A stretch of 52,873 bases of DNA from DASZBR01 sp033763845 (GTDB lineage Bacteria > Pseudomonadota > Gammaproteobacteria > DASZBR01). Location: the NCBI GenBank assembly GCA_033763845.1, contig JANRJR010000058.1, forward strand, positions 1 to 52,873. The letters run 5' to 3'. Below, piece by piece: positions 8,676 through 16,680 of this stretch (positions within the stretch are counted from its first letter, which is position 1; each line of letters begins with the position of its first letter). The notes beneath the pieces were generated by a model. That model worked only from the letters and a program-made list of their open reading frames with translations. It had not been told where the DNA came from and did no database searches. The position numbers and the translations under genes were made by a program.

Positions 8676-9040
8676 CAATGAATGCCCTTTATAAAAAACG
8701 TGATTTGTGCCACAAAATATCCCGCGATAAGCCACAGGAAGTTTACTGAAAATAGTTTTACCATTAGGACAAACAACAGCGCGACCATTAACAGTTTTAC
8801 CACTTCAGCCAGATAAAACAACATCATGGCCCGCTGGGGCTCCATCTCTATCCGATGAAACAATCGATGTACACGATACAGCTCGGGTAAAAACCAGAGC
8901 ACTCCACCCAGCAAAAATGAAAATCCGGCGTGTTGCTGAAATAAAATCGTTAAACAGCTGATTAGTACCACAGTTCCGAGGGAAAACAACACCCCCCGAT
9001 ACATTTTTTTTCGTGTGATTGGGAGGACTACTTTACCCAT
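8675..9040 (-). CDS. atpI: ATP synthase subunit I (AtpI)
   Basis: A 121-residue protein with four hydrophobic helices, first gene of the ATP synthase operon. AtpI helps assemble the c-ring and is not part of the final enzyme. The pattern GFSFLLGGVLWFLPELYRVHRLF, followed by a helix containing AMMLFYLAEVVKLLM, fits the AtpI/UncI family. The promoter must lie in 9041-9193, but no convincing -35/-10 pair with normal spacing was found; a TAATAT hexamer about 35 nt upstream is the best -10. Confidence 0.88.
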   Translation of the reverse strand: MGKVVLPITRKKMYRGVLFSLGTVVLISCLTILFQQHAGFSFLLGGVLWFLPELYRVHRLFHRIEMEPQRAMMLFYLAEVVKLLMVALLFVLMVKLFSVNFLWLIAGYFVAQITFFIKGIH

Positions 9041-9137
9041 AAATTTCTCGCACCGCTAAGTCGCGCGAAGTATATTAAACTCATGGCGGAGAAGCAATTA
9101 AATTTCAAACATTTCCACAAGATAATATATGGGCATG

Positions 9138-9188
9138 TAGGGATCGGCATGGTCCGATCCAGGCCCAGGCATGGCCTGGCCCCTACAA
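9138..9188. repeat. Paired REP-like palindromes upstream of atpI
   Basis: Two adjacent hairpins lie between TGTAGG and CCCTACA flanks: GGATCGG/CCGATCC (9141-9160) and CCAGGC/GCCTGG with GG/CC extensions (about 9162-9182). The flanking TGTAGG and CCTACA are themselves complementary, so the whole block can fold as one branched structure. It belongs to the same family as 165-190 and 23305-23390. Confidence 0.6.
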
Positions 9189-9193
9189 ATAAA

Positions 9194-9505
9194 TTAATCG
9201 ATTCTAATGAAGATTTTTTTCTCACGAATCTCAACCGGAAAAGTCGGCACCGGCTCATAGGCAGGAGCACACATTGCTTCACCGGTTTTCACATCAAATC
9301 GCGCGCCGTGTCGTGGACACACCAATTCGTTATTGATCACGGGACCATCAGAGAGAATTCCACCGTCATGCGTACAGATATCTTGTAGCGCATAAAATGC
9401 GCCATCGAGATTAACAATAATGATTAATCCTGCGGGAGAGTGCACGACATGACGTTCACCCGGCGTAACATCTCTCACTTCACATGCTTCAAACCATTCT
9501 GCCAT
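9194..9505 (-). CDS. Rieske-type [2Fe-2S] ferredoxin
   Basis: A 103-residue protein that is essentially one Rieske domain. The cluster ligands are in CTHDGG (Cys-x-His) and CPRHGARFD (Cys-x2-His), about 18 residues apart. There is no signal or membrane segment, so it is a soluble electron carrier of the kind that serves aromatic-ring dioxygenases or stands alone in Legionella and Coxiella relatives. No oxygenase or reductase gene is nearby, so its partner is unknown. The ATG has AGGA 9 nt upstream. The first 31 nt overlap the end of rfbD, which suggests read-through from the rhamnose genes. Confidence 0.9.
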   Translation of the reverse strand: MAEWFEACEVRDVTPGERHVVHSPAGLIIIVNLDGAFYALQDICTHDGGILSDGPVINNELVCPRHGARFDVKTGEAMCAPAYEPVPTFPVEIREKKIFIRID

Positions 9506-10287
9506 TCTGAAAGTCCTATATTAAAAGTTCTGGTAAATAAATCGCAATTCAGTACAGAATTTTGAGGTCGTTTAGCTAGCGTCGGATAATCTGTAGTTTT
9601 TATGGGAATAATATTTATATCTTTATCTTTTAAAATAACCTTTGCAAATTCATACCAATTTGTAACTGGCTTGCCACAATAATGATATGTGCCTATTTTT
9701 GGATTTTTACTAATGCTTAATAAAACATCCGCAATATCACCCGCGTAGGTTGGACAACCCACTTGATCAGACACTATTTTTAATTCGGTTTTTTCTTTCG
9801 CCAATCTCAACATGGTTTTGACAAAATTATGGCCGTATTCACCAAACACCCAGCTGACTCTTAGTATAAGATAATTTTTGCAGTATTTCCGCACAGCTTC
9901 TTCGCCTTGCCATTTGCTTTCACCATAAACGCTTTGCGGATTAGCTTGATCAGTTTCGACATAGGGAGCATTTTTAGTTCCATCAAAAATATAATCTGTC
10001 GAAAGATGCATTAAAAATATTTTATTCTCTTCGCAAACTTTAGCTAAATTTTCAGGGCCTGTTTTATTAATTAAAAAAGCCAAATCAGATTCAGATTCAG
10101 CTTTATCGACAGCGGTATACGCTGCGCAATTAATCACAACATTCGGCATATGTTCTTGAATTTTATTTCTGATTTGCTTGATATCGGTAATATCTAATTC
10201 ATCGCGATCATATGCAACACAGTTAGGCAAACGTTTGATAATTTCTGAACCGACTTGGCCCTTTGCGCCTGTCACTAAAATTTTCAT
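9475..10287 (-). CDS. rfbD: dTDP-4-dehydrorhamnose reductase
   Basis: A 270-residue short-chain-dehydrogenase-like enzyme, reducing dTDP-4-dehydro-L-rhamnose to dTDP-L-rhamnose with NAD(P)H. It shows the N-terminal nucleotide-binding motif TGAKGQVGSEI, NCAAYTAVDKAES, the STDYIFDG block, and the catalytic Tyr-x3-Lys in VYGESKWQGE. It overlaps rfbC by 4 nt, so the two are coupled. The A and B enzymes of the pathway (rfbA, rfbB) are not in this window. Confidence 0.95.
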   Translation of the reverse strand: MKILVTGAKGQVGSEIIKRLPNCVAYDRDELDITDIKQIRNKIQEHMPNVVINCAAYTAVDKAESESDLAFLINKTGPENLAKVCEENKIFLMHLSTDYIFDGTKNAPYVETDQANPQSVYGESKWQGEEAVRKYCKNYLILRVSWVFGEYGHNFVKTMLRLAKEKTELKIVSDQVGCPTYAGDIADVLLSISKNPKIGTYHYCGKPVTNWYEFAKVILKDKDINIIPIKTTDYPTLAKRPQNSVLNCDLFTRTFNIGLSEWQNGLKHVK

Positions 10288-10814
10288 GCTTTCAATCTCG
10301 GATACACTTTATCTTTATCTGACAAAATAGCTTGAGAAATATCAATGGGCCATTGAATATTTACATCAGGATCGTTAAACAAAATACCGCGCTCACCTTC
10401 TGGATAATAATAATCTGTACATTTATACATAAAATCCGCGGTATCAGATAACACACAAAATCCGTGCGCAAATCCTTCAGGAATATATAATTGGAAATTA
10501 TTTTTGTCATCTAAAATTTGGCCAAACCATTTTCCAAATGTGGGAGAATTTTCACGAATATCGACAACCACATCAAATACTTCGCCTTTAATTACACTGA
10601 CCAATTTGGCTTGTGGTTTACCCACTTGGTAATGCATCCCACGTAACGTATTTTTCACAGAACGAGAAATATTATCTTGAACAAAAGTTTTAGTGATGCC
10701 CAATTCTGCATATTTCGCTTGATTAAAGCTCTCATAAAAAAAGCCCCTGTTATCAGCAAACAATTTAGGTTGGATTAATAATACCTCTGGAAATAAAGTG
10801 GGCTTGATTTGCAT
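10284..10814 (-). CDS. rfbC: dTDP-4-dehydrorhamnose 3,5-epimerase
   Basis: A 176-residue cupin enzyme that epimerises dTDP-4-dehydro-6-deoxyglucose before RfbD. Typical segments are DNRGFFYESFNQ, FVQDNISRSVKNTLRGMHYQ (with the catalytic His), VFDVVVDIRENSPTFGKW and IPEGFAHGFCVLSD. The length is normal. It lies 4 nt downstream of the HIT gene on the same strand. The product feeds L-rhamnose into O-antigen or other surface glycans. Confidence 0.96.
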   Translation of the reverse strand: MQIKPTLFPEVLLIQPKLFADNRGFFYESFNQAKYAELGITKTFVQDNISRSVKNTLRGMHYQVGKPQAKLVSVIKGEVFDVVVDIRENSPTFGKWFGQILDDKNNFQLYIPEGFAHGFCVLSDTADFMYKCTDYYYPEGERGILFNDPDVNIQWPIDISQAILSDKDKVYPRLKA

Positions 10815-10818
10815 GAGA

Positions 10819-11160
10819 TTATCCTGGTGGCCAATTCATTTGTCGTCCACCCAACAAATGACAGTGGATATGGTATACCGCTTGTCCGCCCTCTGAATTA
10901 CAATTCATGACTAATCTATAGCCCTTCTCATCAATATTGACCTCTTTGGCCAATTGGGTTGCAACATGAACCATGTGCCCAGCCAGTGCTGAATTAGCCT
11001 GATCCAGCTCATTTATCGTGCTAATATGCTGCCTTGGCACGATAAGTAAATGCGTCGGCGCTTGAGGATTGATGTCCGCAAATGCGACAACCTTGTCGTC
11101 TTGATAGAGAAGTTTCGCGGGTATTTCACCTTTCGCGATTTTACAAAATAGGCAATCCAT
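10819..11160 (-). CDS. HIT-family purine nucleoside phosphoramidase (HinT-like)
   Basis: A 113-residue protein with the histidine triad in YHIHCHLLGGR and the standard N-terminus MDCLFCKIAKGEIPAK. Hint-branch proteins cleave AMP-linked phosphoramidates and adenylates. The start ATG (cat at 11158-11160) abuts the ATG of the divergent trhO-like gene with no base between them. Its AAGGAA ribosome site lies inside the other gene's first codons. Confidence 0.93.
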   Translation of the reverse strand: MDCLFCKIAKGEIPAKLLYQDDKVVAFADINPQAPTHLLIVPRQHISTINELDQANSALAGHMVHVATQLAKEVNIDEKGYRLVMNCNSEGGQAVYHIHCHLLGGRQMNWPPG

Positions 11161-11847
11161 ATGACATTCCTTAATATTGCAGCATATAAGTTTATAAGCT
11201 TAGACAATTTGCCCAGTCTTCAGCAAGACATAAAATCCGCCGCGCGTGATTTATGCGGAACAGTTTTATTAAGCCCAGAAGGGATTAATATCATGTTAGC
11301 CGGTCCCACTGATGCTGTTCGCGCTTTCCAAGCTCATTTAAAAACTAATCCCTTATTTTCAGACTTATATTACAAAGAAAGCGTATGCGAACATAAACCT
11401 TTCAAGCGGCTATTAATTAAAATTAAAAAAGAAATTATTGCGTTTGGCATTCCCAGCGTAAATCCAGTTCATACAAAAGCGCCGTATATTAAAGCACAAG
11501 AGTTAAAACAAAAATTAGATAACCATGAAAATATTTATATTTTAGATACGCGCAATGACTACGAAATTTCAGAAGGCAAATTTGAAAATTCCCACCACTT
11601 AAACATCCATCATTTTAGGGATTTTCCTACAGCGGCAAAAAGTTTGCCTGAAGATTTAAAAGATAAAACAGTTGTAACAGTTTGTACGGGTGGAATTCGT
11701 TGTGAAAAAGCGGCTGTTTTATTACAACAGTATGGCTTTAAAGATGTATATCAATTAGAGAATGGTATTCTCGAATACTTCCACCAATGCGGAAATGCGC
11801 ATTATGAGGGGAAGTGTTATGTATTTGATGAGCGGGTTGTAGTGTAA
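11161..11847 (+). CDS. trhO: TrhO-like rhodanese (tRNA U34 hydroxylase family), short form
   Basis: A 228-residue protein with an N-terminal acylphosphatase-like domain (NIAAYKFISL to about residue 90, including GTVLLSPEGINIMLAG) and a rhodanese domain with the catalytic loop CTGGIRCEKA. This architecture is that of TrhO/YceA, which makes 5-hydroxyuridine at the wobble base of tRNA. The E. coli protein is about 350 residues; this one stops shortly after the rhodanese domain and lacks the C-terminal cysteine-rich region, as in the short forms known from several bacteria. The start is directly adjacent to the divergent HIT start, with only a weak AGG site. Confidence 0.82.
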   Translation: MTFLNIAAYKFISLDNLPSLQQDIKSAARDLCGTVLLSPEGINIMLAGPTDAVRAFQAHLKTNPLFSDLYYKESVCEHKPFKRLLIKIKKEIIAFGIPSVNPVHTKAPYIKAQELKQKLDNHENIYILDTRNDYEISEGKFENSHHLNIHHFRDFPTAAKSLPEDLKDKTVVTVCTGGIRCEKAAVLLQQYGFKDVYQLENGILEYFHQCGNAHYEGKCYVFDERVVV

Positions 11848-11871
11848 TATCATTCTCTTTTGGAGAAATTT

Positions 11872-12009
11872 ATGGCTACTGTTAAATCCAGCAAAACTAA
11901 AAAAGTCACGACTGCAACCTCGCGCACGTCAAAAGCTGACATAAAAAAAGCAACAAAAAAAGCAATGGCACAATACGGAAATGCTCTCCGAAATTTAGCT
12001 AACCGTTAA
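11872..12009 (+). CDS. 45-residue Lys/Ala/Thr-rich protein, candidate partner of the Doc toxin
   Basis: A short ORF too small for routine gene calling. It starts MATVKSSKTKKVTT and ends QYGNALRNLANR. TGGAG lies 7 nt before the ATG, a good ribosome site. The first 30 residues carry many Lys and Thr; the last 15 form a predicted amphipathic helix. It ends 7 nt before the Doc-like gene, which has no visible ribosome site of its own, so the two are probably translated together. The position fits an antitoxin, yet it is shorter than Phd (about 70) and shows no AbrB/Phd DNA-binding motif. Alternatively it is a small histone-like protein. Existence as a gene is likely; the function is inference. Confidence 0.6.
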   Translation: MATVKSSKTKKVTTATSRTSKADIKKATKKAMAQYGNALRNLANR

Positions 12010-12016
12010 AATATCT

Positions 12017-12403
12017 ATGAACATTCTATTTTTATCACTCGAAGATGTAATCGATATTCATGAAGATATTTTAAAATATTACGGTGGTTTGAAAGGACTT
12101 CGAGATATTGGGATGTTGGAGTCAGCGCTCAAACGAATAGATTTCCATCAAAATTATTCTAACCTAACTGATTTATTTGAAACTGCTGCTTTACTTGCTG
12201 AAGCATTAGCACAAGGCCATGTGTTTGTAGATGGAAACAAACGTACTGCACTTGTTTCAATGTATAACTTTTTGCTCCTGAATGGTTATAGATTAACTTC
12301 ACCTGAACAAGAAACAGAAGATATGATAGTAGAAATTGCTCAAAGAAATATTTCTTCTGAAGATCTTGTTAAATGGTTAAAAAAATACAGCCATAAAATC
12401 TAG
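12017..12403 (+). CDS. doc: Doc-type (death-on-curing, Fic-fold) toxin
   Basis: A 128-residue protein with the Doc active motif in GHVFVDGNKRTAL (His-x-Phe-x-Asp-Gly-Asn-Lys-Arg). In Doc the Lys takes the place of the Gly of true Fic proteins and converts the enzyme from an AMPylator to a kinase of elongation factor Tu. The N-terminal part (LEDVIDIHEDILKYYGGLKGLRD) and the helix LLAEALAQG also fit the family and its usual length of about 126. It follows the 45-residue ORF by 7 nt without a Shine-Dalgarno sequence. Substrate identity here is by family only. Confidence 0.88.
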   Translation: MNILFLSLEDVIDIHEDILKYYGGLKGLRDIGMLESALKRIDFHQNYSNLTDLFETAALLAEALAQGHVFVDGNKRTALVSMYNFLLLNGYRLTSPEQETEDMIVEIAQRNISSEDLVKWLKKYSHKI

Positions 12404-12417
12404 CTAAGCCTTAACAA

Positions 12418-12480
12418 GATCCTTCGACTCGCTCCGCTCGCTCAGGATGACACCCACCCTATCTCTCACTCAGGATGACA
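12418..12480. repeat. Dispersed repeat (GATCCTTCGACTCGC... plus second CTCAGGATGACA)
   Basis: GATCCTTCGACTCGCTCC followed by GCTCGCTCAGGATGAC (12418-12451) has ATCCT/AGGAT outer arms and GAGCG-type inner complementarity. A second half-copy, CTCAGGATGACA, ends at 12480. A shortened copy is at 978-1001. Its last bases form the -35 hexamer of the following gene. Confidence 0.6.
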
Positions 12481-12502
12481 TCCATTCTATCTACGGTATA
12501 AT
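12475..12502 (+). promoter_or_regulatory. Sigma70-type promoter for ppa
   Basis: ATGACA (12475-12480), 16 nt, TATAAT (12497-12502). The -10 is a perfect consensus and the -35 differs at one base. Transcription would start near 12509, about 26 nt before the ppa ATG. The -35 is the terminal part of the dispersed repeat. Confidence 0.62.
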
Positions 12503-12534
12503 CCATCCAGTTTTTCAAATAGGAACCACACAAC

Positions 12535-13065
12535 ATGAGCTTCGGAAAAATCGCCCCTGGCAAAAATCCTCCTGACGAAATCAACGTCGTTATCGAAATT
12601 CCGTCGCACAGCGGACCGGTGAAATATGAAGTCGATAAAGCCACGGGAACTTTATTTGTTGATCGATTTCTCACTACACCCATGTACTATCCATGCAATT
12701 ATGGTTATGTCCCTCAAACCTTATCTGAAGATGGTGACCCAATCGATGTCTTAGTTATCACACCCATTCCACTAATCAGTGGTTCTGCAATTCGTTGTCG
12801 ACCCATCGGAATGCTCGCGATGACAGATGAATCTGGCGTGGATACAAAATTACTTGCTGTCCCCATCGATAAACTTTCAAATTTATACACCAACATTAAA
12901 TCTTACGAAGATGTTTCGAAACATACGCTCGACAGCATCGCGCATTTCTTTGCTCACTATAAAGATTTAGAACCCAATAAATGGGTAAAAATTGACGGCT
13001 GGAAAGGTTTAGATGTTGCAAAAAAAGAAATTCTAGACAGTATTACGCGATACCAGGCGAAATAG
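12535..13065 (+). CDS. ppa: Family I inorganic pyrophosphatase
   Basis: A 176-residue soluble enzyme that hydrolyses pyrophosphate and pulls biosynthetic reactions forward. The signature DGDPIDVLV holds the metal-binding Asp residues; PMYYPCNYGYVPQT and the KWVKIDGW segment complete the active site. The length is that of the bacterial hexameric type. An AGGA precedes the ATG by about 11 nt. The 3' end overlaps the convergent VUT-family gene by 23 nt. Confidence 0.97.
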   Translation: MSFGKIAPGKNPPDEINVVIEIPSHSGPVKYEVDKATGTLFVDRFLTTPMYYPCNYGYVPQTLSEDGDPIDVLVITPIPLISGSAIRCRPIGMLAMTDESGVDTKLLAVPIDKLSNLYTNIKSYEDVSKHTLDSIAHFFAHYKDLEPNKWVKIDGWKGLDVAKKEILDSITRYQAK

Positions 13066-13588
13066 CCTGGTTATTGTTTGCATCGTCAATAGCAGTGGAT
13101 TTAGGCTGACGTTTTTTCCAAACGTACCACACCAACATTACCCCTGATACTTTAGAAAGTGTTAGCACAAACACTCCGGCCAAATTCAACGGCCCATAAA
13201 GTGCGAGGAAAACAAAACTATCTGCAGGCGCACTAATTGCAGAGGACAAAACTAATCGCTGCGATAAGGGTTTGCCTGTAAACGTAAAAATCGCCCAATC
13301 AATCGTTTCAGCAACCGTAAATGCACACACACTCGCCACAGCCATTGTTTTATCTGCAAAACAATAACTGATTACCACACCCAACATCATCGCTAAAATC
13401 ACGTAATGCTTAATTTCTCGCTGCGCGAAATCCCGAAAAATATAAATCGCACCCACCAAAAAATCACCCGATGAAAACGGCGTATGAAAAACCGTCACGA
13501 AGGGAAAATAGATATACGACGAATTTACCGCAATAATAAATACGACATAACACAACGTTGCTTTAATTGAAGAAATTTTATTCCACAT
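13043..13588 (-). CDS. VUT-family membrane protein (queuosine-precursor-transporter-like)
   Basis: A 181-residue hydrophobic protein with about five to six membrane segments. The motif FRDFAQREIKH after the second segment, and the block AETIDWAIFTF followed by LSSAISAPADSFVFLALYG, fit the VUT/YhhQ family, which includes preQ0/queuine importers. It is shorter than YhhQ (about 220). No queuosine gene is adjacent, so the substrate stays open. It starts inside the end of parC (11-nt overlap) and is probably read from the parC transcript. Confidence 0.72.
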   Translation of the reverse strand: MWNKISSIKATLCYVVFIIAVNSSYIYFPFVTVFHTPFSSGDFLVGAIYIFRDFAQREIKHYVILAMMLGVVISYCFADKTMAVASVCAFTVAETIDWAIFTFTGKPLSQRLVLSSAISAPADSFVFLALYGPLNLAGVFVLTLSKVSGVMLVWYVWKKRQPKSTAIDDANNNQAISPGIA

Positions 13589-15779
13589 CTAGTTTATCCA
13601 CTTTTAAAAATCCACGCGGTAATTTAGTGCCGCGCTGCGCTCGCTCACCCCGATAATTTTTCCAATCACTGGGCTTTAACGTCAAATGACGCGAACCACT
13701 GTGTAACACTAACGATTGAGCCGGAGACAATACTGCAACACTCGTAACCGTTTCATCTTTTTTGATTGCCAATAATTTATTGCCTTTACCTTTCGGTAAT
13801 TGCGGTAAATCTTTCAGCGCAAAAATTAATAACTGACCAGAATTTGTCGCTACCGCCAACAAATCTGTATTTTCATCATTGACAGCACTCGGCACTGTCA
13901 CGCCAAAGCCTTCTGGGACTTTTAATACAGCTTTTCCAGCTTTGTTTTTACAATACAAGTTCTCCAAGTCTACCACAAAGCCATACCCCGCCGTGGATGC
14001 CAACACCACTTTTTGTTGTGGTTCACCCAATAAAACACCGGAAAATACTGCACCCGCCGGTGGATTGAACTTACCCGTGAGCGGTTCACCTTGACCACGC
14101 GCTGACGGTAAACTGTGTGCAACTTGTGAATACGTTCGACCCGTTGAATCAATAAATACCGCTTGCTGCGTATTTTTGCCCTTCACCGCCATCATAAAAC
14201 TGTCGCCAGATTTATAACTTAAATTCGCCGCATCTAATTCATGCCCCTTTCCAGCTCTGATCCAACCCATTTGAGATAAAACAACTGTCACAGGTTCTGT
14301 TGTCACCAATTCAGTTTCATCAATGGCCACTGCGGCTTGTCGCTCAACTAACGGCGAACGACGTTTATCCCCGTATTTTTCAGCATCCGCTTTAATTTCA
14401 TCTTTAATTAATTTTTTCAGTAATTTTTCTGACCCCAAGATTTCTTGTAAACTATCACGCTCTTTGGCGAGTTCCGCCTGCTCGCCTTTGATTTGCATCT
14501 CTTCTAATTTCGCCAAATGGCGTAATTTTAATTCTAAAATCGCTTCAGCTTGATCATCCGTTAATTTAAATTTAGCAATTAACTTTGCTTTCGGGTCATC
14601 TTCGTAACGAATAATGCGAATCACTTCGTCAATATTTAAATAGGCGATTAATAAACCATCTAAAATATGTAGCCGGGCGAGAACTTTATCTAATCTAAAA
14701 TTTAAACGCTTTGTGACGGTATCCGTTCGGAAGGTCAACCATTCGGATAATATCATTTTGAGATTTTTAACTTGTGGGCGGCCATCCAAGCCAATCATAT
14801 TTAAATTGACGCGATAACTTTTTTCTAAATCTGTCGTTGCAAATAAATGGGCCATCATCGCTTCAATATCGACACGATTAGAACGAGGAACAATCACTAA
14901 TCGCGTGGGATTTTCATGATCCGATTCGTCGCGCAAATCTTCAATCATGGGTAATTTTTTATCGCGCATTTGCGCCGCAATTTGCTCTAAGACTTTTGCG
15001 CCTGATACTTGGAAAGGTAATGCCGTAATTACAACATCGCCTTCTTCTTCGGTATAAATGGCGCGTTGTTTCAGCGAACCATTTCCGGATTTATACATCG
15101 CAAGAATATCTGCACGCGGTGTAATAATTTCCGCTTCGGTTGCAAAATCCGGTGCTTGCACAAATTCACAAATATCTTCTATGGTAGCTTTAGGATGTTC
15201 TAATAAATGAATGCAGGCTTTAGCAATTTCACGCACGTTATGTGATGGAATATCCGTCGCCATTCCAACGGCAATTCCCGTTGTGCCATTTAATAAAATA
15301 TGCGGTAATCGTGCAGGTAGTAATGCGGGCTCTGATAATGTTCCATCAAAATTGGGGACCCAATTTACAGTACCCTGCTCTAGCTCAGACAATAATACTT
15401 CTGAAAACAAAGACAATCGCGATTCGGTATAACGCATCGCGGCAAATGATTTAGGATCATCCGGCGATCCCCAATTTCCTTGACCATCCACGAGAGGATA
15501 ACGATACGAAAATGGCTGTGCCATTAACACCATGGCTTCGTAACATGCAGAGTCACCGTGCGGGTGAAATTTACCGAGCACGTCACCAACCGTTCGCGCA
15601 GATTTTTTATATTTCGCGGTGTTTTTTAAACCTAATTCAGACATTGCATAGACAATGCGTCGTTGAACAGGTTTTAAGCCGTCAGAAATATGCGGTAAAG
15701 CACGATCTAAAATCACGTACATGGAATAATTCAAATACGCGTGTTCAGTAAATTCCTTCAGGGGTTTGTTTTCTATCAT
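13578..15779 (-). CDS. parC: DNA topoisomerase IV subunit A
   Basis: A 733-residue breakage-reunion subunit of topoisomerase IV, which unlinks daughter chromosomes. The catalytic Tyr sits in AAMRYTESRLS near residue 120. The N-terminal block YAMSELGLKNTAKYKKSARTVGD and the quinolone-region HPHGDSACYEAMVLMAQ (Ser/Ala-Cys rather than a resistance Phe/Ile) are clear. The C-terminal third is the beta-pinwheel domain, including GQGEPLTGKFNPP. It is ParC rather than GyrA because the GyrA-box is missing and the length matches. parE is not in the window. Confidence 0.95.
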   Translation of the reverse strand: MIENKPLKEFTEHAYLNYSMYVILDRALPHISDGLKPVQRRIVYAMSELGLKNTAKYKKSARTVGDVLGKFHPHGDSACYEAMVLMAQPFSYRYPLVDGQGNWGSPDDPKSFAAMRYTESRLSLFSEVLLSELEQGTVNWVPNFDGTLSEPALLPARLPHILLNGTTGIAVGMATDIPSHNVREIAKACIHLLEHPKATIEDICEFVQAPDFATEAEIITPRADILAMYKSGNGSLKQRAIYTEEEGDVVITALPFQVSGAKVLEQIAAQMRDKKLPMIEDLRDESDHENPTRLVIVPRSNRVDIEAMMAHLFATTDLEKSYRVNLNMIGLDGRPQVKNLKMILSEWLTFRTDTVTKRLNFRLDKVLARLHILDGLLIAYLNIDEVIRIIRYEDDPKAKLIAKFKLTDDQAEAILELKLRHLAKLEEMQIKGEQAELAKERDSLQEILGSEKLLKKLIKDEIKADAEKYGDKRRSPLVERQAAVAIDETELVTTEPVTVVLSQMGWIRAGKGHELDAANLSYKSGDSFMMAVKGKNTQQAVFIDSTGRTYSQVAHSLPSARGQGEPLTGKFNPPAGAVFSGVLLGEPQQKVVLASTAGYGFVVDLENLYCKNKAGKAVLKVPEGFGVTVPSAVNDENTDLLAVATNSGQLLIFALKDLPQLPKGKGNKLLAIKKDETVTSVAVLSPAQSLVLHSGSRHLTLKPSDWKNYRGERAQRGTKLPRGFLKVDKLDVE

Positions 15780-15789
15780 GGGTTATCCT

Positions 15790-16680
15790 TTAAATCACCA
15801 TAAACCGTTCACGAAACGCATCGCCTAACATTTTCGCCATGCTTTCCTGATCTTCTCGAAATAATAAATGGACATTGGGTCCTGCATCCATGGTCACTAA
15901 TGGACCATCATGATGCGTATGCCAATAATCTCTCAATGTATCCAATACAAAATACGAACTTAATTTTAAATAACTAAATGGATTGGCCGCGGTTTCAAAT
16001 AACGCCACCATGTCCTGAAATTCTTGCCACACAATTTCATAACCTTTTTGCCAATCTTGCTTTCTAAAGCTATCCAATAATTCCGTCAAGCGTTTTTCAG
16101 CACGAATTTTTCGATCTGTATATAACAAACTGGATTTGACCAAGCGATGTGCTTCACTGGATGAAATAGTTTTCTTTTCACTGGAAACAACAATCACTTG
16201 ATGAATAAATTTTTTATACGGTAACTCTATCGCAACCACTTCATCTTCAGACCATAACGCAAACGGCTTATAAAACGATCGGCAAGATGATCCCGAACCT
16301 TGACGACTTAATGCTGACTTCTCATCAATACTTAAGTTTAATTGGTTAATTTCTGCAAAACATTCTGTTAACGCCGCAAAACTGGAGGCCGAACTGGCCA
16401 ATCCACATCCCGACGGAAAATTATTGCTTGATTTAATAGTATAAAAAATATCTTTGCTAAAAGTTTTACGCAAAAAATCTAAATGCTTGATAAATCTAGA
16501 TTTATCTTCTTGGCTATCCCAATGATCTTGTTTTCCCTCAATAGGGCTTAACGAAACAGTTGTAGTCAAATCATTCAGGGTATATGAAAACGAGCTATTA
16601 TCGGGAATATTTAACACCGTATCTTTTTTGCCCATGTACTTTATTAAGGCGATATTTGTTGGCATAGAAACTTCAGTCAT
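15790..16680 (-). CDS. mvaD: Diphosphomevalonate decarboxylase
   Basis: A 296-residue GHMP-fold enzyme making isopentenyl diphosphate from mevalonate diphosphate with ATP. The start at 16680 (MTEVSMPTNIALIKYMGKKD) fits the family and has AAGGCG about 9 nt upstream; the longer frame to 16713 is unlikely. Motifs are GCGLASSASSFAAL (phosphate loop), QGSGSSCRSF and MDAGPNVHLL (the catalytic Asp). It overlaps the GHMP kinase gene by 8 nt. The mevalonate route is rare in Gammaproteobacteria and is typical of Legionella and Coxiella. Confidence 0.92.
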   Translation of the reverse strand: MTEVSMPTNIALIKYMGKKDTVLNIPDNSSFSYTLNDLTTTVSLSPIEGKQDHWDSQEDKSRFIKHLDFLRKTFSKDIFYTIKSSNNFPSGCGLASSASSFAALTECFAEINQLNLSIDEKSALSRQGSGSSCRSFYKPFALWSEDEVVAIELPYKKFIHQVIVVSSEKKTISSSEAHRLVKSSLLYTDRKIRAEKRLTELLDSFRKQDWQKGYEIVWQEFQDMVALFETAANPFSYLKLSSYFVLDTLRDYWHTHHDGPLVTMDAGPNVHLLFREDQESMAKMLGDAFRERFMVI

